A stretch of 64,000 nt of DNA from Aurifilum marmelostoma (lineage: Eukaryota > Ascomycota > Sordariomycetes > Diaporthales > Cryphonectriaceae): contig JAMXSV010000016.1 in NCBI GenBank assembly GCA_027559495.1, positions 1 to 64,000 on the forward strand. Direction: 5' to 3'. A program made the position numbers and the translations under genes. Of the stretch, positions 23,021 to 34,029 are shown piece by piece. Below the pieces are notes generated by a model. The model worked only from the letters and a program-made list of their open reading frames with translations, did no database searches and was not told where the DNA came from. Every line of letters begins with the position of its first letter. Within the stretch, counting starts at the first letter, position 1.

Positions 23021-26000
23021 ATGGCTCCCAAGGGTCGCTCAGGCTTCAGCAAAGGCTTTGGCGGCCCAGCTCCGTCCTCCTTTGGTGGTTTCGCCACGCC
23101 ATCAACAAGCGCCGGCAGTCTCTCCTACCTCTCCGACCCTCCAGACCTGACCTCGATCTCCGACCCAAATGTCGTGGTTTCATTCAAGAACCTTCTGAAG
23201 AAAGACAACACTACGAAATCCAAGGCACTAGCCGATCTAGTTACATACACACAAGCGCATCCCCACGAGCAGGATGGAGGCGTGGAAGATGCCGTACTTG
23301 ATGCGTGGGTTCAGCTTTACCCTAGGATCTCGATCGATAACGACCGCCGAGTTCGCGAGCTGTCACATACCCTGCAGTTCGAACTGTTGCAGTCCGCCAG
23401 AAAACGGATGGAGAAGAGGATTCCCAAGATAGCAGGCACTTGGTTGGTTGGCTCTTTCGACAGGGACAAGCCCGTGGCAAAGGCTGCCACGGAGGGCCTG
23501 TCTGCTGTCTTTACGACAGAAGAAAAGGTCACTCATTTCTGGAAGAAGTGCCAGTCTCAGATCCTTCAGTACGCAACTGAATCCATAACAGAAACGCCCG
23601 ACACCCTCAGCGACGAGCGGTCCACGAAGCCGGAAGATGCCGAGGCCAAGTATTACCGTGCGGTAGCTGGAGGTTTCTCCCTCGTACTTGGTCTTCTCCA
23701 GAGGCTATCTGATGAAGACACCAAAAAGGTTTACACCGAGTACGAGACATTCTTCTCGTCTGGGCCTGGGGACTTGGCTTGGTCCTTTTCTACTGCCGAT
23801 GACTCTCGCGTTCGGAAAGTCGTCTACCAGCTCCTACGGCTTTGTCTGGGAAAACACCGAGACCTTTTAGACCCGCACATGCCCCGAATCGCCAAGGTCA
23901 TTACCTCAGACGCTCTCAAGAAGCCTCAGCTTGGATCTGCAGAAGATCTTGTCGGGGTTCTGGTAGAATTGACGCGTCTGAACGGGGAGCTTTGGGGTAC
24001 TAAGAGATCACCACTTTCGAGGCTACGGGGTTTTGTCGAAAAAGGCTCCCAGGGTGGTCGGCCTTCTTTTTGGGATGGCCTGGACAAGCTTCTGGCCGCT
24101 CTTCCCACCGAGTCGATACCCGAGGACGCTGCCTCTGAATTCCTTAAGTCGTTCAGGACCGGAATCAGCAGGAGAGAGGAGCCAAGAACTAATGCTCCTT
24201 ACGCTTGGAAATGTTACCTCAACGCTGTCTCTCGGCTGTTGGATCAAGTTGATCCTCAATCTCGCGCTAGGTTCGTTGCCGAAACGACCTTTCCACTGAC
24301 AGAGAAGTACTTGTTCTCCACAGAACGCCAAGGGGAATGGTTGACGGGCGTTCAAGTGTCTCTTCTTTGTCAGGCCTACGGTGTAGCAGCTCTGTCGACA
24401 GACACACAAGTTACAGAATCTCTGAGCAAGGAATGGGAAAGATTGGGGGCGACCCTCATCGCTCGGCTTTCCACTTCTTTGCCTGAGATATCTAAGGACT
24501 TTGAGACCTCCCAGAAAAGCCTCGCGGAAGATGGGAAACGGTGGTTCTCTGTGGTGGGCGCCATTCACACTTCTTGCTCTACTCCTTCTGGCCAATCCAA
24601 ACAGCGGACAAAAGACTATACCGAGGTCGCTGCCTCAGCTGTGGTGCGAGAAGCAGCCGATCTGCTGAAGCGAAGGAACTTCAAGCCTTTCGGGGCAGCT
24701 GCGATCTTGCTGTGGGCTTTGAAGCAGAGCCCTGAACTCTTCAAAGCTGAGGGTCGGGAGTTCTCCAAGTCAATAATCTCAACGGGAGCCAGCGAGGAGT
24801 TGACCAAATTGTTCTCGTCACCGTCAGCTTCATACATCATCTCCTGTATTGAGGTTTTGGGCCAAGATCGCCATGGCGACTTCGAGAATACGTGGTCCGT
24901 TGCCGTGAAATCTCTCCTTCAAGCGCAGGGTGAAAACCTGCAAGCAGACTCACATCTCACAAAGCTCATCTCGATACCTGCTGCGAAGCCCATGGCGAGG
25001 GCCTCTGTTGATCTTCAACAACATCTCGAAAAGAACATTCTGGCATGCGCCCAATCGAAAAATGGGTCTTGGGACATGTTTGACGCGACTCTACTAGGAG
25101 ATATGGTGCCCGAAACCACTTTTCGAAGTTTGGCGTCAAGCATCATCGAAACACTTGGCAACGACGACGGGTCCAGCATGAAAGCAATTGAGACCATACT
25201 GAGACGTCGTCCAACCATAATTTCGGAAGACGAAACACTTCACCTCAACTTGACAACGAAGTTGCTCGGCATGATGGAGATGAACCAGCCCGCCCTCTCT
25301 TCCCGGGCATCTCAGCTCCGCTCCCTGCTCGAAAAACATGGCGATGCGCAACCGTCTGTCCTGAACATCCTTCAAGAGAATCTCGAACGACCTGGTCCAG
25401 AGTCCCTGAGTATTGAGACGCTAGTCCAGCAGGCTACAGCTACGTTGGAGGCGGGTAATACCGATCCAGAGCAGATGTTGCCAGATACGAGCGTCTGGGC
25501 AAACGAGCTCTCGCGCTTCCTAACAGGGGCCATCAATCCATCTTTGGCACTGACAAGCAACATTAGTGGGGCCTGTTTTCTCTCTCAGGATGACTTGCCG
25601 GCGCCCAGCGCAGATTTCCCGCGCGACTCGAGAGGGCTTTCCGTTCCAGCTCGGATGGCAATGTACACCACAGCGATACTCAACCATGGCATTGAGTTAG
25701 AGGAACTGTCTCAAGGCTTCCAGGCTGAGCTGTTATACCTGCTCTATCTTTCCCTTGAGCTCGCATCCGACCAAATGACCCTCATGGAAGCGAATAAACT
25801 GTTCAAGAACCTGGAGGAACCAAGTCTCCTCGGGGAGGTCGAGGAGTTCGTTACGTCAACACGAAAGATCATGTATGGCATCTTCGCGAAGTTTCAGGGC
25901 TGGAGACCAGGGGCAGGGCCAGGCCCACTTGACGAGCTTGTCGGCACACTGATCCAGCAGTCCAAGGCTCTTGCTCCCACGGGTATCTACAGTGCTCGTG

Positions 26001-27922
26001 CCCTGAGCGAAGTTTTTGAAGCATTCTCAGACGCTCACGGACACGCAAGTGCCGTCGAGGAATGGGTGGTGCAGCTCGACATCTTGAAGGCATCTCCAGC
26101 GACAGTCCTACCTTCGACAGCATTCCTGACGGGCTACGGCGAGATGCTTGTAGGGTCCAAAGTTGTCTCTAACCTGCTGAACAGGCTGATCAGCGATATT
26201 GCGGGAGCCAAGCCTGAAGCCGAAAAGACATTACCGACCTTGGTGTTACTCAATGCTTGTATGCCTGTCTTTGAACTTGGTCAGCTGCCAGTGGCAAACA
26301 ACCGTCTTGTCTTCGCTGTGAAGCAGATCACGTCTTGGTTTGCGCGCGGCCCGGAAGATTTAGGCATGGAGGTTGGCACGGAGAGCTGCCGCGCCCTCCA
26401 GCGCCTGTTCCCATGCATCCAGGAGGTATACGGGCCTTATTGGGAGCAGACTATTGAGTTCTGCCTCTCGCTGTGGAGCCATGCTGCCAAAGATGACTCA
26501 GAGCGACGACTACCATACATACATGCATCCGTCAAGCTATTGTCTGCGCTCCGCAAATTCAACGAGCCGAATGATGATCTTCTGGACGCGATAGATACGC
26601 ACGCAGACTCTGTATATCGTGGCCTGCTGGATCTACTCAGACTTTCTGGACGCAACAATACACAACCCCAAGAAATAGTCGATGCTCTGCTGTGTCGCGA
26701 AGCAGCAAACATTCCCATGGACCACTTGAAGGATCTGTCCGATATCTACGGCCTGGTAGCATCTGAATCGCGTGAGATACAAACAGCCGGCTTCAATATC
26801 ATCCACAGAGCGTTACCCGCGGCACAGGAGCAAGTATCCCTCAACGTTCTTCTCGAAAAGAAACAAGCTAGGCTTCCGGACGAGCTCACATCGCTCCTCC
26901 TTGATGCACCGACCCTTGAAGCATTCCCAGAAGAAGAACTAGTACAGTTCCCGACGTCGATACGGTCCTATCTCCTATCATGGAAACTTGTCTTCGATGC
27001 CTATGAAGGTGCTGCATACAAGGTTCGGACTGATTACACGGAAGACCTCAAAGTCCATGGTGCCATTGGTCCTCTCATGGAGTTCATGTTTGATGTTCTG
27101 GGTCACTCAGCCGCCCGCCCCATCAACATCGACAAGGAAGGACTGACTGTCGATAACATACAAGACTACGACATCAGAATTGCTAATTCGCTGCCCGAAG
27201 AGGAAAATATGCACTGGCTCCTCATTCACCTCTTCTATCTCACCCTGAAATTTGTCCCTGGTCTGTTCAAGACGTGGTTCCTCGACTGTCGTTCCAAGCA
27301 GACCAGAATAGCGATCGAGCCCTGGATGATCAAGTACTTCTCCCCAATCATCATCCATGACGCCATCGCAGAGGTCCAGAAGTGGTCCGAATCCCAAGAT
27401 GTCTCAGACCCTGACGAGAAAGAACTCACCATCAAGACCAATTATGCTCAACGGGAAATCACTGCGGCCTATGCCATCGACGATGGTGGCGACGAGCAGT
27501 CGGCCTCGATGCTCATCCGAATCAAACCCAACTACCCGCTCGATTTTGTCGATGTCGTGGGGCTGAACCGCGTCGCTTGTAGCGAGCGTACATGGCAGTC
27601 ATGGCTGCGCATCACCCAGGGAATCATCACCATCTCGAACGGCGCGATCATAGATGGACTGTCCACCTTCCGCAGAAACGTCCTTGGCGCCCTCAAGGGC
27701 CATGTCGAGTGCGCTATTTGCTACTCGTTCATTGCCGTCGACAGAAAGATGCCAGACAAAAAATGTGCGACGTGCAAGAACTTGTTCCACCGGGATTGTC
27801 TGTTCAAGTGGTTCAGCTCGGCAAACCAGAACACATGTCCCCTGTGTCGGACGAGGATGGACTTTGTGGACAAGAAGAAGGTTAGTAAGTCACTGCGAAG
27901 GCCACCTGTAGATGGCGATTAG
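23021..27922 (+). CDS. LTN1: E3 ubiquitin-protein ligase listerin (Ltn1/Rkr1)
   Basis: A single exon encodes 1633 aa, the usual length for Ltn1. The protein binds 60S subunits carrying a stalled peptidyl-tRNA and ubiquitinates the nascent chain in ribosome-associated quality control. The conserved N-terminal domain is evident (ISDPNVVVSFKNLLKKD, then KSKALADL, RISIDNDRRVREL, GTWLVGSFDRDKPVA). A long HEAT-like helical middle follows. The RWD-like region lies around 1460-1545, and the C-terminal RING spans about 1564-1609 with CAIC, CATC, F-H-RDC and CPLCR all intact. The start is the first ATG in frame and opens with the Gly/Ser/Lys-rich stretch normal for Ltn1. The 18 residues after the RING are longer than usual; a GTTAGT just before them could be an unused or real donor giving a different tail. 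Confidence 0.96.
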   Translation: MAPKGRSGFSKGFGGPAPSSFGGFATPSTSAGSLSYLSDPPDLTSISDPNVVVSFKNLLKKDNTTKSKALADLVTYTQAHPHEQDGGVEDAVLDAWVQLYPRISIDNDRRVRELSHTLQFELLQSARKRMEKRIPKIAGTWLVGSFDRDKPVAKAATEGLSAVFTTEEKVTHFWKKCQSQILQYATESITETPDTLSDERSTKPEDAEAKYYRAVAGGFSLVLGLLQRLSDEDTKKVYTEYETFFSSGPGDLAWSFSTADDSRVRKVVYQLLRLCLGKHRDLLDPHMPRIAKVITSDALKKPQLGSAEDLVGVLVELTRLNGELWGTKRSPLSRLRGFVEKGSQGGRPSFWDGLDKLLAALPTESIPEDAASEFLKSFRTGISRREEPRTNAPYAWKCYLNAVSRLLDQVDPQSRARFVAETTFPLTEKYLFSTERQGEWLTGVQVSLLCQAYGVAALSTDTQVTESLSKEWERLGATLIARLSTSLPEISKDFETSQKSLAEDGKRWFSVVGAIHTSCSTPSGQSKQRTKDYTEVAASAVVREAADLLKRRNFKPFGAAAILLWALKQSPELFKAEGREFSKSIISTGASEELTKLFSSPSASYIISCIEVLGQDRHGDFENTWSVAVKSLLQAQGENLQADSHLTKLISIPAAKPMARASVDLQQHLEKNILACAQSKNGSWDMFDATLLGDMVPETTFRSLASSIIETLGNDDGSSMKAIETILRRRPTIISEDETLHLNLTTKLLGMMEMNQPALSSRASQLRSLLEKHGDAQPSVLNILQENLERPGPESLSIETLVQQATATLEAGNTDPEQMLPDTSVWANELSRFLTGAINPSLALTSNISGACFLSQDDLPAPSADFPRDSRGLSVPARMAMYTTAILNHGIELEELSQGFQAELLYLLYLSLELASDQMTLMEANKLFKNLEEPSLLGEVEEFVTSTRKIMYGIFAKFQGWRPGAGPGPLDELVGTLIQQSKALAPTGIYSARALSEVFEAFSDAHGHASAVEEWVVQLDILKASPATVLPSTAFLTGYGEMLVGSKVVSNLLNRLISDIAGAKPEAEKTLPTLVLLNACMPVFELGQLPVANNRLVFAVKQITSWFARGPEDLGMEVGTESCRALQRLFPCIQEVYGPYWEQTIEFCLSLWSHAAKDDSERRLPYIHASVKLLSALRKFNEPNDDLLDAIDTHADSVYRGLLDLLRLSGRNNTQPQEIVDALLCREAANIPMDHLKDLSDIYGLVASESREIQTAGFNIIHRALPAAQEQVSLNVLLEKKQARLPDELTSLLLDAPTLEAFPEEELVQFPTSIRSYLLSWKLVFDAYEGAAYKVRTDYTEDLKVHGAIGPLMEFMFDVLGHSAARPINIDKEGLTVDNIQDYDIRIANSLPEEENMHWLLIHLFYLTLKFVPGLFKTWFLDCRSKQTRIAIEPWMIKYFSPIIIHDAIAEVQKWSESQDVSDPDEKELTIKTNYAQREITAAYAIDDGGDEQSASMLIRIKPNYPLDFVDVVGLNRVACSERTWQSWLRITQGIITISNGAIIDGLSTFRRNVLGALKGHVECAICYSFIAVDRKMPDKKCATCKNLFHRDCLFKWFSSANQNTCPLCRTRMDFVDKKKVSKSLRRPPVDGD

Positions 27923-28133
27923 GAACGTATGGTTTGAGGCGCCATCGTGATCGGCGCAAATGCGGATAGACAACGAGCGGAATACATCTTGAGAAGATAA
28001 GTAGACAATGCATAATGTTGAGCCAAGAAAGTGATTTCGTTGCCAGATTGGTTGTACCTGCATAGACGAGTTTCTACTTGTTGGGAACAAAGTGGAAGAA
28101 ATAAGCAATTTTTTGTCATCTAGAGTCAGGTAG

Positions 28134-29024
28134 CTATTGATCAACCACCCATTCTAGTCCATCAAGAAGCCGCGCGATCTCGGCAGTCTTTGGACCACTG
28201 GCACCTCCAGCATTCTCCCTCTCGGCGTCAGACACAAGGTGGCCCAGATAGGCAATCCCCGCGGCTACCGCAAGCAGCAGCGCGTTGACCAAGGACGAGA
28301 TGAAGGTGAGTGCACCGCCCACGATGCCGTTCAGCGTGACGACAGCCCCGCTCAGGGCCAGGAATAGTGGTTGGATGTGCTTGCCGAGCTGGACTGGTAA
28401 TATCAAATAACCCCGTGGTCAGCTCTGTGCGCAAGGACAAGAGGTAGGGATTTTGTTGTAATCCGGTCTGTTGCGGAGGGGCTGACTCACTCAGGCCGAG
28501 CCTCAGGATGGCGGCTCTTGTGGTCATCATCAACTGCTTGATCATGGCCTTTGTCTGGTTCGTCATGCAGAGGCGCCCGCAGCCGTCCTGTGCCTCTACC
28601 TCGGCGAGGGCCTTTGGGTTCATCCTGTCCAGGACCACCTTGGCGCGGTTTATCGCCTTGGTCATGCGCTTGAGGCTTCGTCCCACCTCCTTGGTGGCTC
28701 TTTTCAGGGTTATGACTTTTGCCTCGTGGTATCTTGTCAAGATTGCGTCTGCGGAAGCCTGGTCGTTAGCCTGTTTGCCATCTTTCTTTCTTCTTTTTCG
28801 TTTCTCCTTGGATATGAGCAGAACAGCTCACATCCGGTCTACTCACCGATCAACGCTGCCTCGACTTTAATCAGAGACATGAGGGCGGGCAGGACATCGG
28901 TCATGATCGGGGGCTCCCTGTACCACTGCGGCTCCCCGATAGCCTCGTCCCGGTTTTGCCTTGGGACCAGGCCTGCCAGTATGGCAGCTGAGCATGCGAG
29001 GATGAGAATCCACAGTAATCTCAT
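28134..29024 (-). CDS. signal-peptide protein with C-terminal hydrophobic region, unknown
   Basis: Three exons (29024-28847, 28748-28491, 28393-28134) encode 231 aa. Introns are 98 and 97 bp with donors GTGAGT and acceptors GCAG and CCAG, all in phase 1. A clear signal peptide opens the protein (LLWILILACSAAILAGL). A basic, helix-prone middle (about 55-115) carries two cysteines (CGRLC), and two hydrophobic segments follow at about 150-205 (GAVVTLNGIVGGALTFISSL, then NALLLAVAAGIAYLGHL). The C-terminus is polar. It is therefore secreted and membrane-associated, or an integral membrane protein. No domain is recognised. Its 3' end is 212 bp from the LTN1 stop, tail to tail. Confidence 0.75.
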
Positions 29025-31130
29025 GGCGCCTAAACGTGTCTGTAAAGATGTGCTGATAGAATACAGGGCGCTCAGGTGCCGAAGAAGAAGGTTGTAGAAA
29101 GGATGGGAAGCAGGTCTATGTTCTCGGGAAGAAGGGGGGCGAATAATACATAGTCGAAATTCGTATGCATGGGACTTTGTAGATCTCACCTGGACGCGTC
29201 TTTCACGTGAAGACTGCAGACATAGGTGCCGTCATTGACCTCTAGGTTGAGGGCTAAACATCAACGATTGGAGCGGCGAACATGCATTGAGCGAGCCGGT
29301 CGAACAAACTTGCGCCGGCTTGGGACTGAAGTCTTCCCCTAGAGGCTACTAAAGGGCTTGGTCCAGCAAGAGACATGTGAGCATCAACAACAGATGCTCG
29401 GGCAGGAGAATCTAGCGGATCAAGCTTTGAGAATTGTAGTCTGCCCAAGGTATGGATTTACAGCTCTGGACCGCTAATCGATATGACAAGCTTCAGATCT
29501 AGGCTGATGGGCTGCCAGACTGCCCACGGATCTGTTAGAGCAATGGCGTGTGTACTAGAGCCGCGTCGAGCTATGGCTGTATATCACATCGTCATGTTCT
29601 GGAGGAAGTGGAATGATGTCTGACATGTGACGTGCACTGGGGCTATGATCTTATGATCTGGCATATGCTAGAGATGGGAAATGCTAAGAGCTCACTCACT
29701 ACAGCAACAATCTATTTAAGCTAGGATGGTGCAAATGTGTGTGCGTGTGAGAAAGGAGGCAGGCTGCTTGGGTCTTAGGTAATCCGAAATCTGGCTGGAC
29801 ACGGCATGATATTGCCCGAGGGAGAGGGGGGATGGGGGCTGGCTGATCGACTGACAAAGTGCCGTCCAGACAAAGTCGACAAGGCCAACCACCATCTCTC
29901 TCTCTCCTCACGGTACAAACCTCGTTTCTGGCTCAATTTCTATCCAGGGATAAGACATGAAATTTGAGTTATATATAGATTAATCGCATTTTTTACCGGA
30001 TGTGTACACCGAGCATTCATATAACATGATAGATTAGAGTCTGATATAATTGCTGGCGTTGGACAGAACTCGAGCGCAGTCGCAGGAAGACCTGGTGACA
30101 AGCGCCGGGCCAAGAGCCCTGTCAAGTCGATTGATTATGCCTGTAAACTCTGTTCTCGATCTCAAACAGCAACCTTATTTATTACATCAGGTGTCACAAC
30201 AAAGTTTCTGTCTAGTGGTGCCCTTTTTTTTTTTTTTTTTCTCTCTCTCTCTTTTTTCAGCCTTGTTTTTCTCTCGTAAGATCAATGCTGCGTCACTCCG
30301 ACGGTAACCCAGCTGTTGTTACCTGTACTAATTACTGCGTGCAATTTTCAGTGGATTTTCGATGGACATCAGGCCCTCAAACAGTAGCGGGGGAGCACCC
30401 ACCAGCCAGCCTGTGAGCACTGAACCCTTAGTGCCCCTACGCGTGCCTGGGCGAGATGGCAGGGGCACCGTTTGGCCCCCGGGCGGCAAGCTTAGCACGC
30501 TCACCCACTAAAGTGGGCCTGAAATGGCGCGTCAAATGTCGCCGATCGGGGTAGTCCCGGCCGCACCCGCAGTGGATCCCCACACACATATACACACACA
30601 AACACACCCAAGGTCTTATTTCCCGGGGAAATTCTGATGATTGCACTTCTGAAGGGGGGGCTGTCCGGAATTCCCTCCCACAACCTACGTGATCGCCCCC
30701 TTTTTTTTTTGCCGCCCCCATCTTTCTTTCTCCAACATGTCCCTCATATAATTCACTCACTGAGGAGAGAGGGAGGGCCTTTTCAGAGGTCAGGACAAGG
30801 CCGAGAGAGACGCTGAGAAAAGCAGGGAAATCCGAACGAGCAACGTGCGCGGTGTATATTTCAGAGAGAAGACACGCCGTTTTTCTTCTTTTTTTTTTTT
30901 TTTTCTTTCATGCAAGCTCAACCCCATCTAATCGTCGTCTGACTGACGACCTCACTCCTGTACCTCGTTGTGCCCAACAAAAATTCTGTGGGACTCTCTC
31001 CCTCTCCTCGTCATCCAGTACGGCAAGCAGGTCCTTGGAGCCGTCCACCTCGATTAATTCGCTCAGAACCTGATAAGGAGCAAAGGGCCAGAGAAAGAAG
31101 AAAACAGACAACAGACAACGCTGCTACAAG
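29025..31130. other. intergenic, no gene seen
   Basis: About 2.1 kb of divergent spacer. Poly-T tracts lie at 30224-30240 and 30890-30904, with a GC-rich patch at 30420-30570 probably in the promoter of the plus-strand gene. No open frame with protein-like features was found. Confidence 0.55.
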
Positions 31131-31994
31131 ATGCAAAACGTAAAGAACCAGACTGCGCCAAGGAAGAGCGGCATGATGGAACGCCTGCGTCGACTGCGCC
31201 TGGAACCGAAACCCGAGACGGACCCGGCAGCTGCTCCAGAGAGGCCTGTCATCTTCACTCCACACCGTGCTGCAGAATGCGTCAGTGAGGGTCGTGAGGA
31301 GCCGAGGACTCCCAAGCTGGGGACCACGGTCCAGCTCAGCGACAAAGACGGGACGACAGCTCAACCTGGCAACGACCTGGAGAAGGCTGTGCGGTCGCCA
31401 AGAGAGGACGAGCCGGAGGAGGAGGAGGAGGGCGGCCCCTCGGACTATGCAGTCTTTCTCAAGGAGGCTGCAGACGAAGAACGCCAGCGTCTCGAGAGCG
31501 GCCAGGCCGACCTACCGAAGCCAAAGCAGCAGCAGCCACCGCTCAACCGGTTCTACTCTGAGGGCTGGACAGACGCATCACCCGCCGCCGAGCCCAAGCT
31601 CGCAGAGATCCAGGAGTCCGAGGAGTCTGACGACGACAACGACGACGACGACGACGACGTCAGCAGTAGAGACACAGGCGACGTCTCGCCCACTCACCAG
31701 CACCGGGGCGTGGGTCTTCGCGGTTCCTCCTCGTCTTCTACGAGCTCTGGGAGTCACGACTTTGCTGATGCCCCCGACACGAGACCCACCCTCACCCAGA
31801 CCTGGCCTGGCGCGGACCGGGAGGGACGTCACGTCAGCTTCAAGGAGCCCCCGAGGGTGAGGAACAGGACCGGCTCGAACCCCGCCCTGTACCATCATGC
31901 CCGCTGCTCTGAGTCGCCACAGGGACGGAGGGCGAGGGCGAGGCGCAAGAGCATCCGGAGGACCATCACGGATTATGTTCGGCAGCTCACATAG
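31131..31994 (+). CDS. disordered acidic/basic protein, unknown
   Basis: A single exon encodes 287 aa. The N-terminus is basic (MMERLRRLRLEPKPE), then come a Glu run (about 97-101), a conserved-looking SDYAVFLKEAADEERQRL helix (about 104-121), an RFYSEGW segment, an Asp-rich run (about 166-175), a Ser-rich linker, and an Arg-rich C-terminus (RRARARRKSIRRTITDYV). Low-complexity charged blocks dominate, suggesting a nuclear or cytosolic disordered protein. No catalytic motif, signal peptide or membrane segment is present. The ATG follows an A-rich leader. Codon use matches neighbouring genes. No function is assigned. Confidence 0.7.
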   Translation: MQNVKNQTAPRKSGMMERLRRLRLEPKPETDPAAAPERPVIFTPHRAAECVSEGREEPRTPKLGTTVQLSDKDGTTAQPGNDLEKAVRSPREDEPEEEEEGGPSDYAVFLKEAADEERQRLESGQADLPKPKQQQPPLNRFYSEGWTDASPAAEPKLAEIQESEESDDDNDDDDDDVSSRDTGDVSPTHQHRGVGLRGSSSSSTSSGSHDFADAPDTRPTLTQTWPGADREGRHVSFKEPPRVRNRTGSNPALYHHARCSESPQGRRARARRKSIRRTITDYVRQLT

Positions 31995-32262
31995 CTGCAT
32001 TCATGGCACGGCATGGCAATGAGACGGCCACTTTTAGTGGGAATAATATTATTACGAGTATTTTTTTTGTCTTTCTTTAATTTCCAAGAGAAAATTACAG
32101 CCTTCTCGTGGCTCCAATTTCTTGATTCTCCCACCTCGTTGTGAGAGACATCCCTCGTAGGCAGAAGAGGAGAAGGAAGAGAGAGAGAGAGAGACAAAAG
32201 ATGATGATACAAACAAAAGCCTTTCAAATATAACCCCGTTCCGCATTCTCCCTCACACGAGT

Positions 32263-33336
32263 TTACAGTGCCTCATCGCGCAGGCTCATGTCCAAGCTAA
32301 ACACCACCATGCCCGTCGCCATTGCCATGGCCGCGAACCTCTCGCCCAGCGCACCGCTGGCGCCCGTCCCGATGTAGCACAGCGACCACAGCTCAGGCTT
32401 GACACCATGGCCCATCACCGTCTCGCACACGCCGACCACCTCGTGCCAGTCCGCAGTCCTCGGACCCCTGCCCTTGCCGGGCATGTCGTCGCCCGGGATC
32501 GCCTCGCTCGACAGGCGCACCAGCCGCCAGCCCTCCCGCCTGACGCTGGTCACTCCGGCCTCGGCGGGGCAGTGCTCGGCCCGCCGCCACTGGAACTCCT
32601 CGCGCCGCCATTCGACAGTGCCGTCGCGGGGCAGGGGCACCTCGGCGTGGAACCGCATCTCCCGGACCGTCATCGAGGTGGGCTCGGTGTCGACCCCGCC
32701 CGGCAGCGGGGCCGGCGTGATGGCGACGCCGCGCTGCGGGTTGAGGATGTGCAGCATGGTCACCAGGGGTGCGTGGTCCGTCGTGGGCCCGGCGTGCAGG
32801 ACCTCGGTGACCTCGTTGGCGCTGCTGCGGCCGTCCCTGCGGCTGCTCACCGCGTACAGAGGCGTGGTCCGGTCCGTGCCCAGGTACCAGCCGCCCGTCG
32901 ATGTGTCGCGGTAGAGATGGATCATGGGCGAGCGCGCGAGAATGCCGGCGGCCAAGGCTCCAGGGGGGGAGACGAAGGACGGCAAGGCCGGGCCCAAGAA
33001 CTCGTTCTGGTTGGCTTCGTCGGCCCGGATGATGGCGCCCACCAGTGCTTGCATCACTGCAGCAGTCCTCGGCCTTCCCATGATGCTTCGCATGGCTGAC
33101 ATCAGTGGTGGTATCTCCTCTCCTGCAGGTGTTGCATATGTTGCCACGGCTACCTGGTGGGCACACCGGATGCGTTGGATCACTCCCATGTAGGGGATCG
33201 TTCCTGGATGTAGGTCTGCTGCTAGTTTCATCATCCGACAGGCTGCCTGGATCATCTCTCCCTGGCTGGCCTCTCCGTAGGCTGGTGGAGCGTCTTCGTC
33301 TCTGGTTGAGACGGGAGGCGTCGGGGCTTGGTCCAT
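32263..33336 (-). CDS. conserved-looking fungal protein, unknown
   Basis: A single exon encodes 357 aa. The N-terminus is Pro/acidic (DEDAPPAYGEASQ, including a PPxY-like PPAY). A helical region follows (about 25-150). The C-terminal half has a beta-rich appearance with spaced aromatic residues (GGWYLGTDRTTPLYAVSS, MTVREMRFHAEVPL, WRLVRL, WHEVVGVCETVMGHG) and a small-residue-rich end (AAMAMATGMVVFSLDM). No signal peptide is seen. The PPxY-like motif could bind WW domains of HECT ligases; that is inference. GC3 is very high, which opens long shadow frames on both strands. Convergent with the gene at 31131, 268 bp apart. Confidence 0.75.
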   Translation of the reverse strand: MDQAPTPPVSTRDEDAPPAYGEASQGEMIQAACRMMKLAADLHPGTIPYMGVIQRIRCAHQVAVATYATPAGEEIPPLMSAMRSIMGRPRTAAVMQALVGAIIRADEANQNEFLGPALPSFVSPPGALAAGILARSPMIHLYRDTSTGGWYLGTDRTTPLYAVSSRRDGRSSANEVTEVLHAGPTTDHAPLVTMLHILNPQRGVAITPAPLPGGVDTEPTSMTVREMRFHAEVPLPRDGTVEWRREEFQWRRAEHCPAEAGVTSVRREGWRLVRLSSEAIPGDDMPGKGRGPRTADWHEVVGVCETVMGHGVKPELWSLCYIGTGASGALGERFAAMAMATGMVVFSLDMSLRDEAL

Positions 33337-34029
33337 GATGAAGCTGTAGAGAATGTATTCGATGAATGGACGAACACGTCGGAAATGTGGATGAACTTTG
33401 AATTTGAATATGGGAAATGAAGACGAAGGAGAAGCAGAAGAAGAACATCAAGAGGGAGGGAGAGGGGAGTAGGCGATATATATAGGACAGCAGCAAACCC
33501 CCAACAGCCCCCGAGTTGCTTCTGCTCATGTGCACCAAGAGGCGGGGAGCAAAGCTCAAGGCCTCCATGCAAGTGACGTAAAAAGTGGCTATTATGACAG
33601 CTCCGAAGTAGATTGCCGTATCACATTTCAATCAATGGCTGACCGCGTATTCCTGTGCTCAGGCTGGTCTGTCCTTTGTTGCCTTTCCTGCAGCGTTCCG
33701 TCGCCGGCTTGATCTCTCCGCCAATACCAGTGTGCCAACGAGCTGAGACGGCTGGATCTGGCATACCTCAATGTCAGAAGATATAGCTGTGGATCGATTC
33801 ATCAAATTCCTTGACATCCATTGGAGGGCTCGGTCTCTCTAAGCGCATGGTCTGCCTTGTTTGACGCAAAATTCTTTGACTCTCGTTTGCCTCTCTGGCT
33901 TTCTGTCTTGAAATTCCTTGATTTGAAAACAAAAGATAAGGTATCGTTTTTATGAATGTTCATTAGCAGTAGCATAAGCACATTAAATACATACATACAT
34001 GAATACATAGATATAAGCACAGACTCTTT
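33337..34029. other. intergenic, nothing seen
   Basis: This 693-bp spacer between two minus-strand genes holds the promoter of the upstream-facing gene (TA repeats at about 33475-33482) and the 3' flank of the membrane-protein gene. Confidence 0.5.

Noticed and set aside
32393..33631. 412-codon minus frame overlapping the 357-aa gene in another phase
   Set aside because: Arg/His/Gly/Pro-rich low-quality translation. The other phase gives a balanced protein with a clean start.
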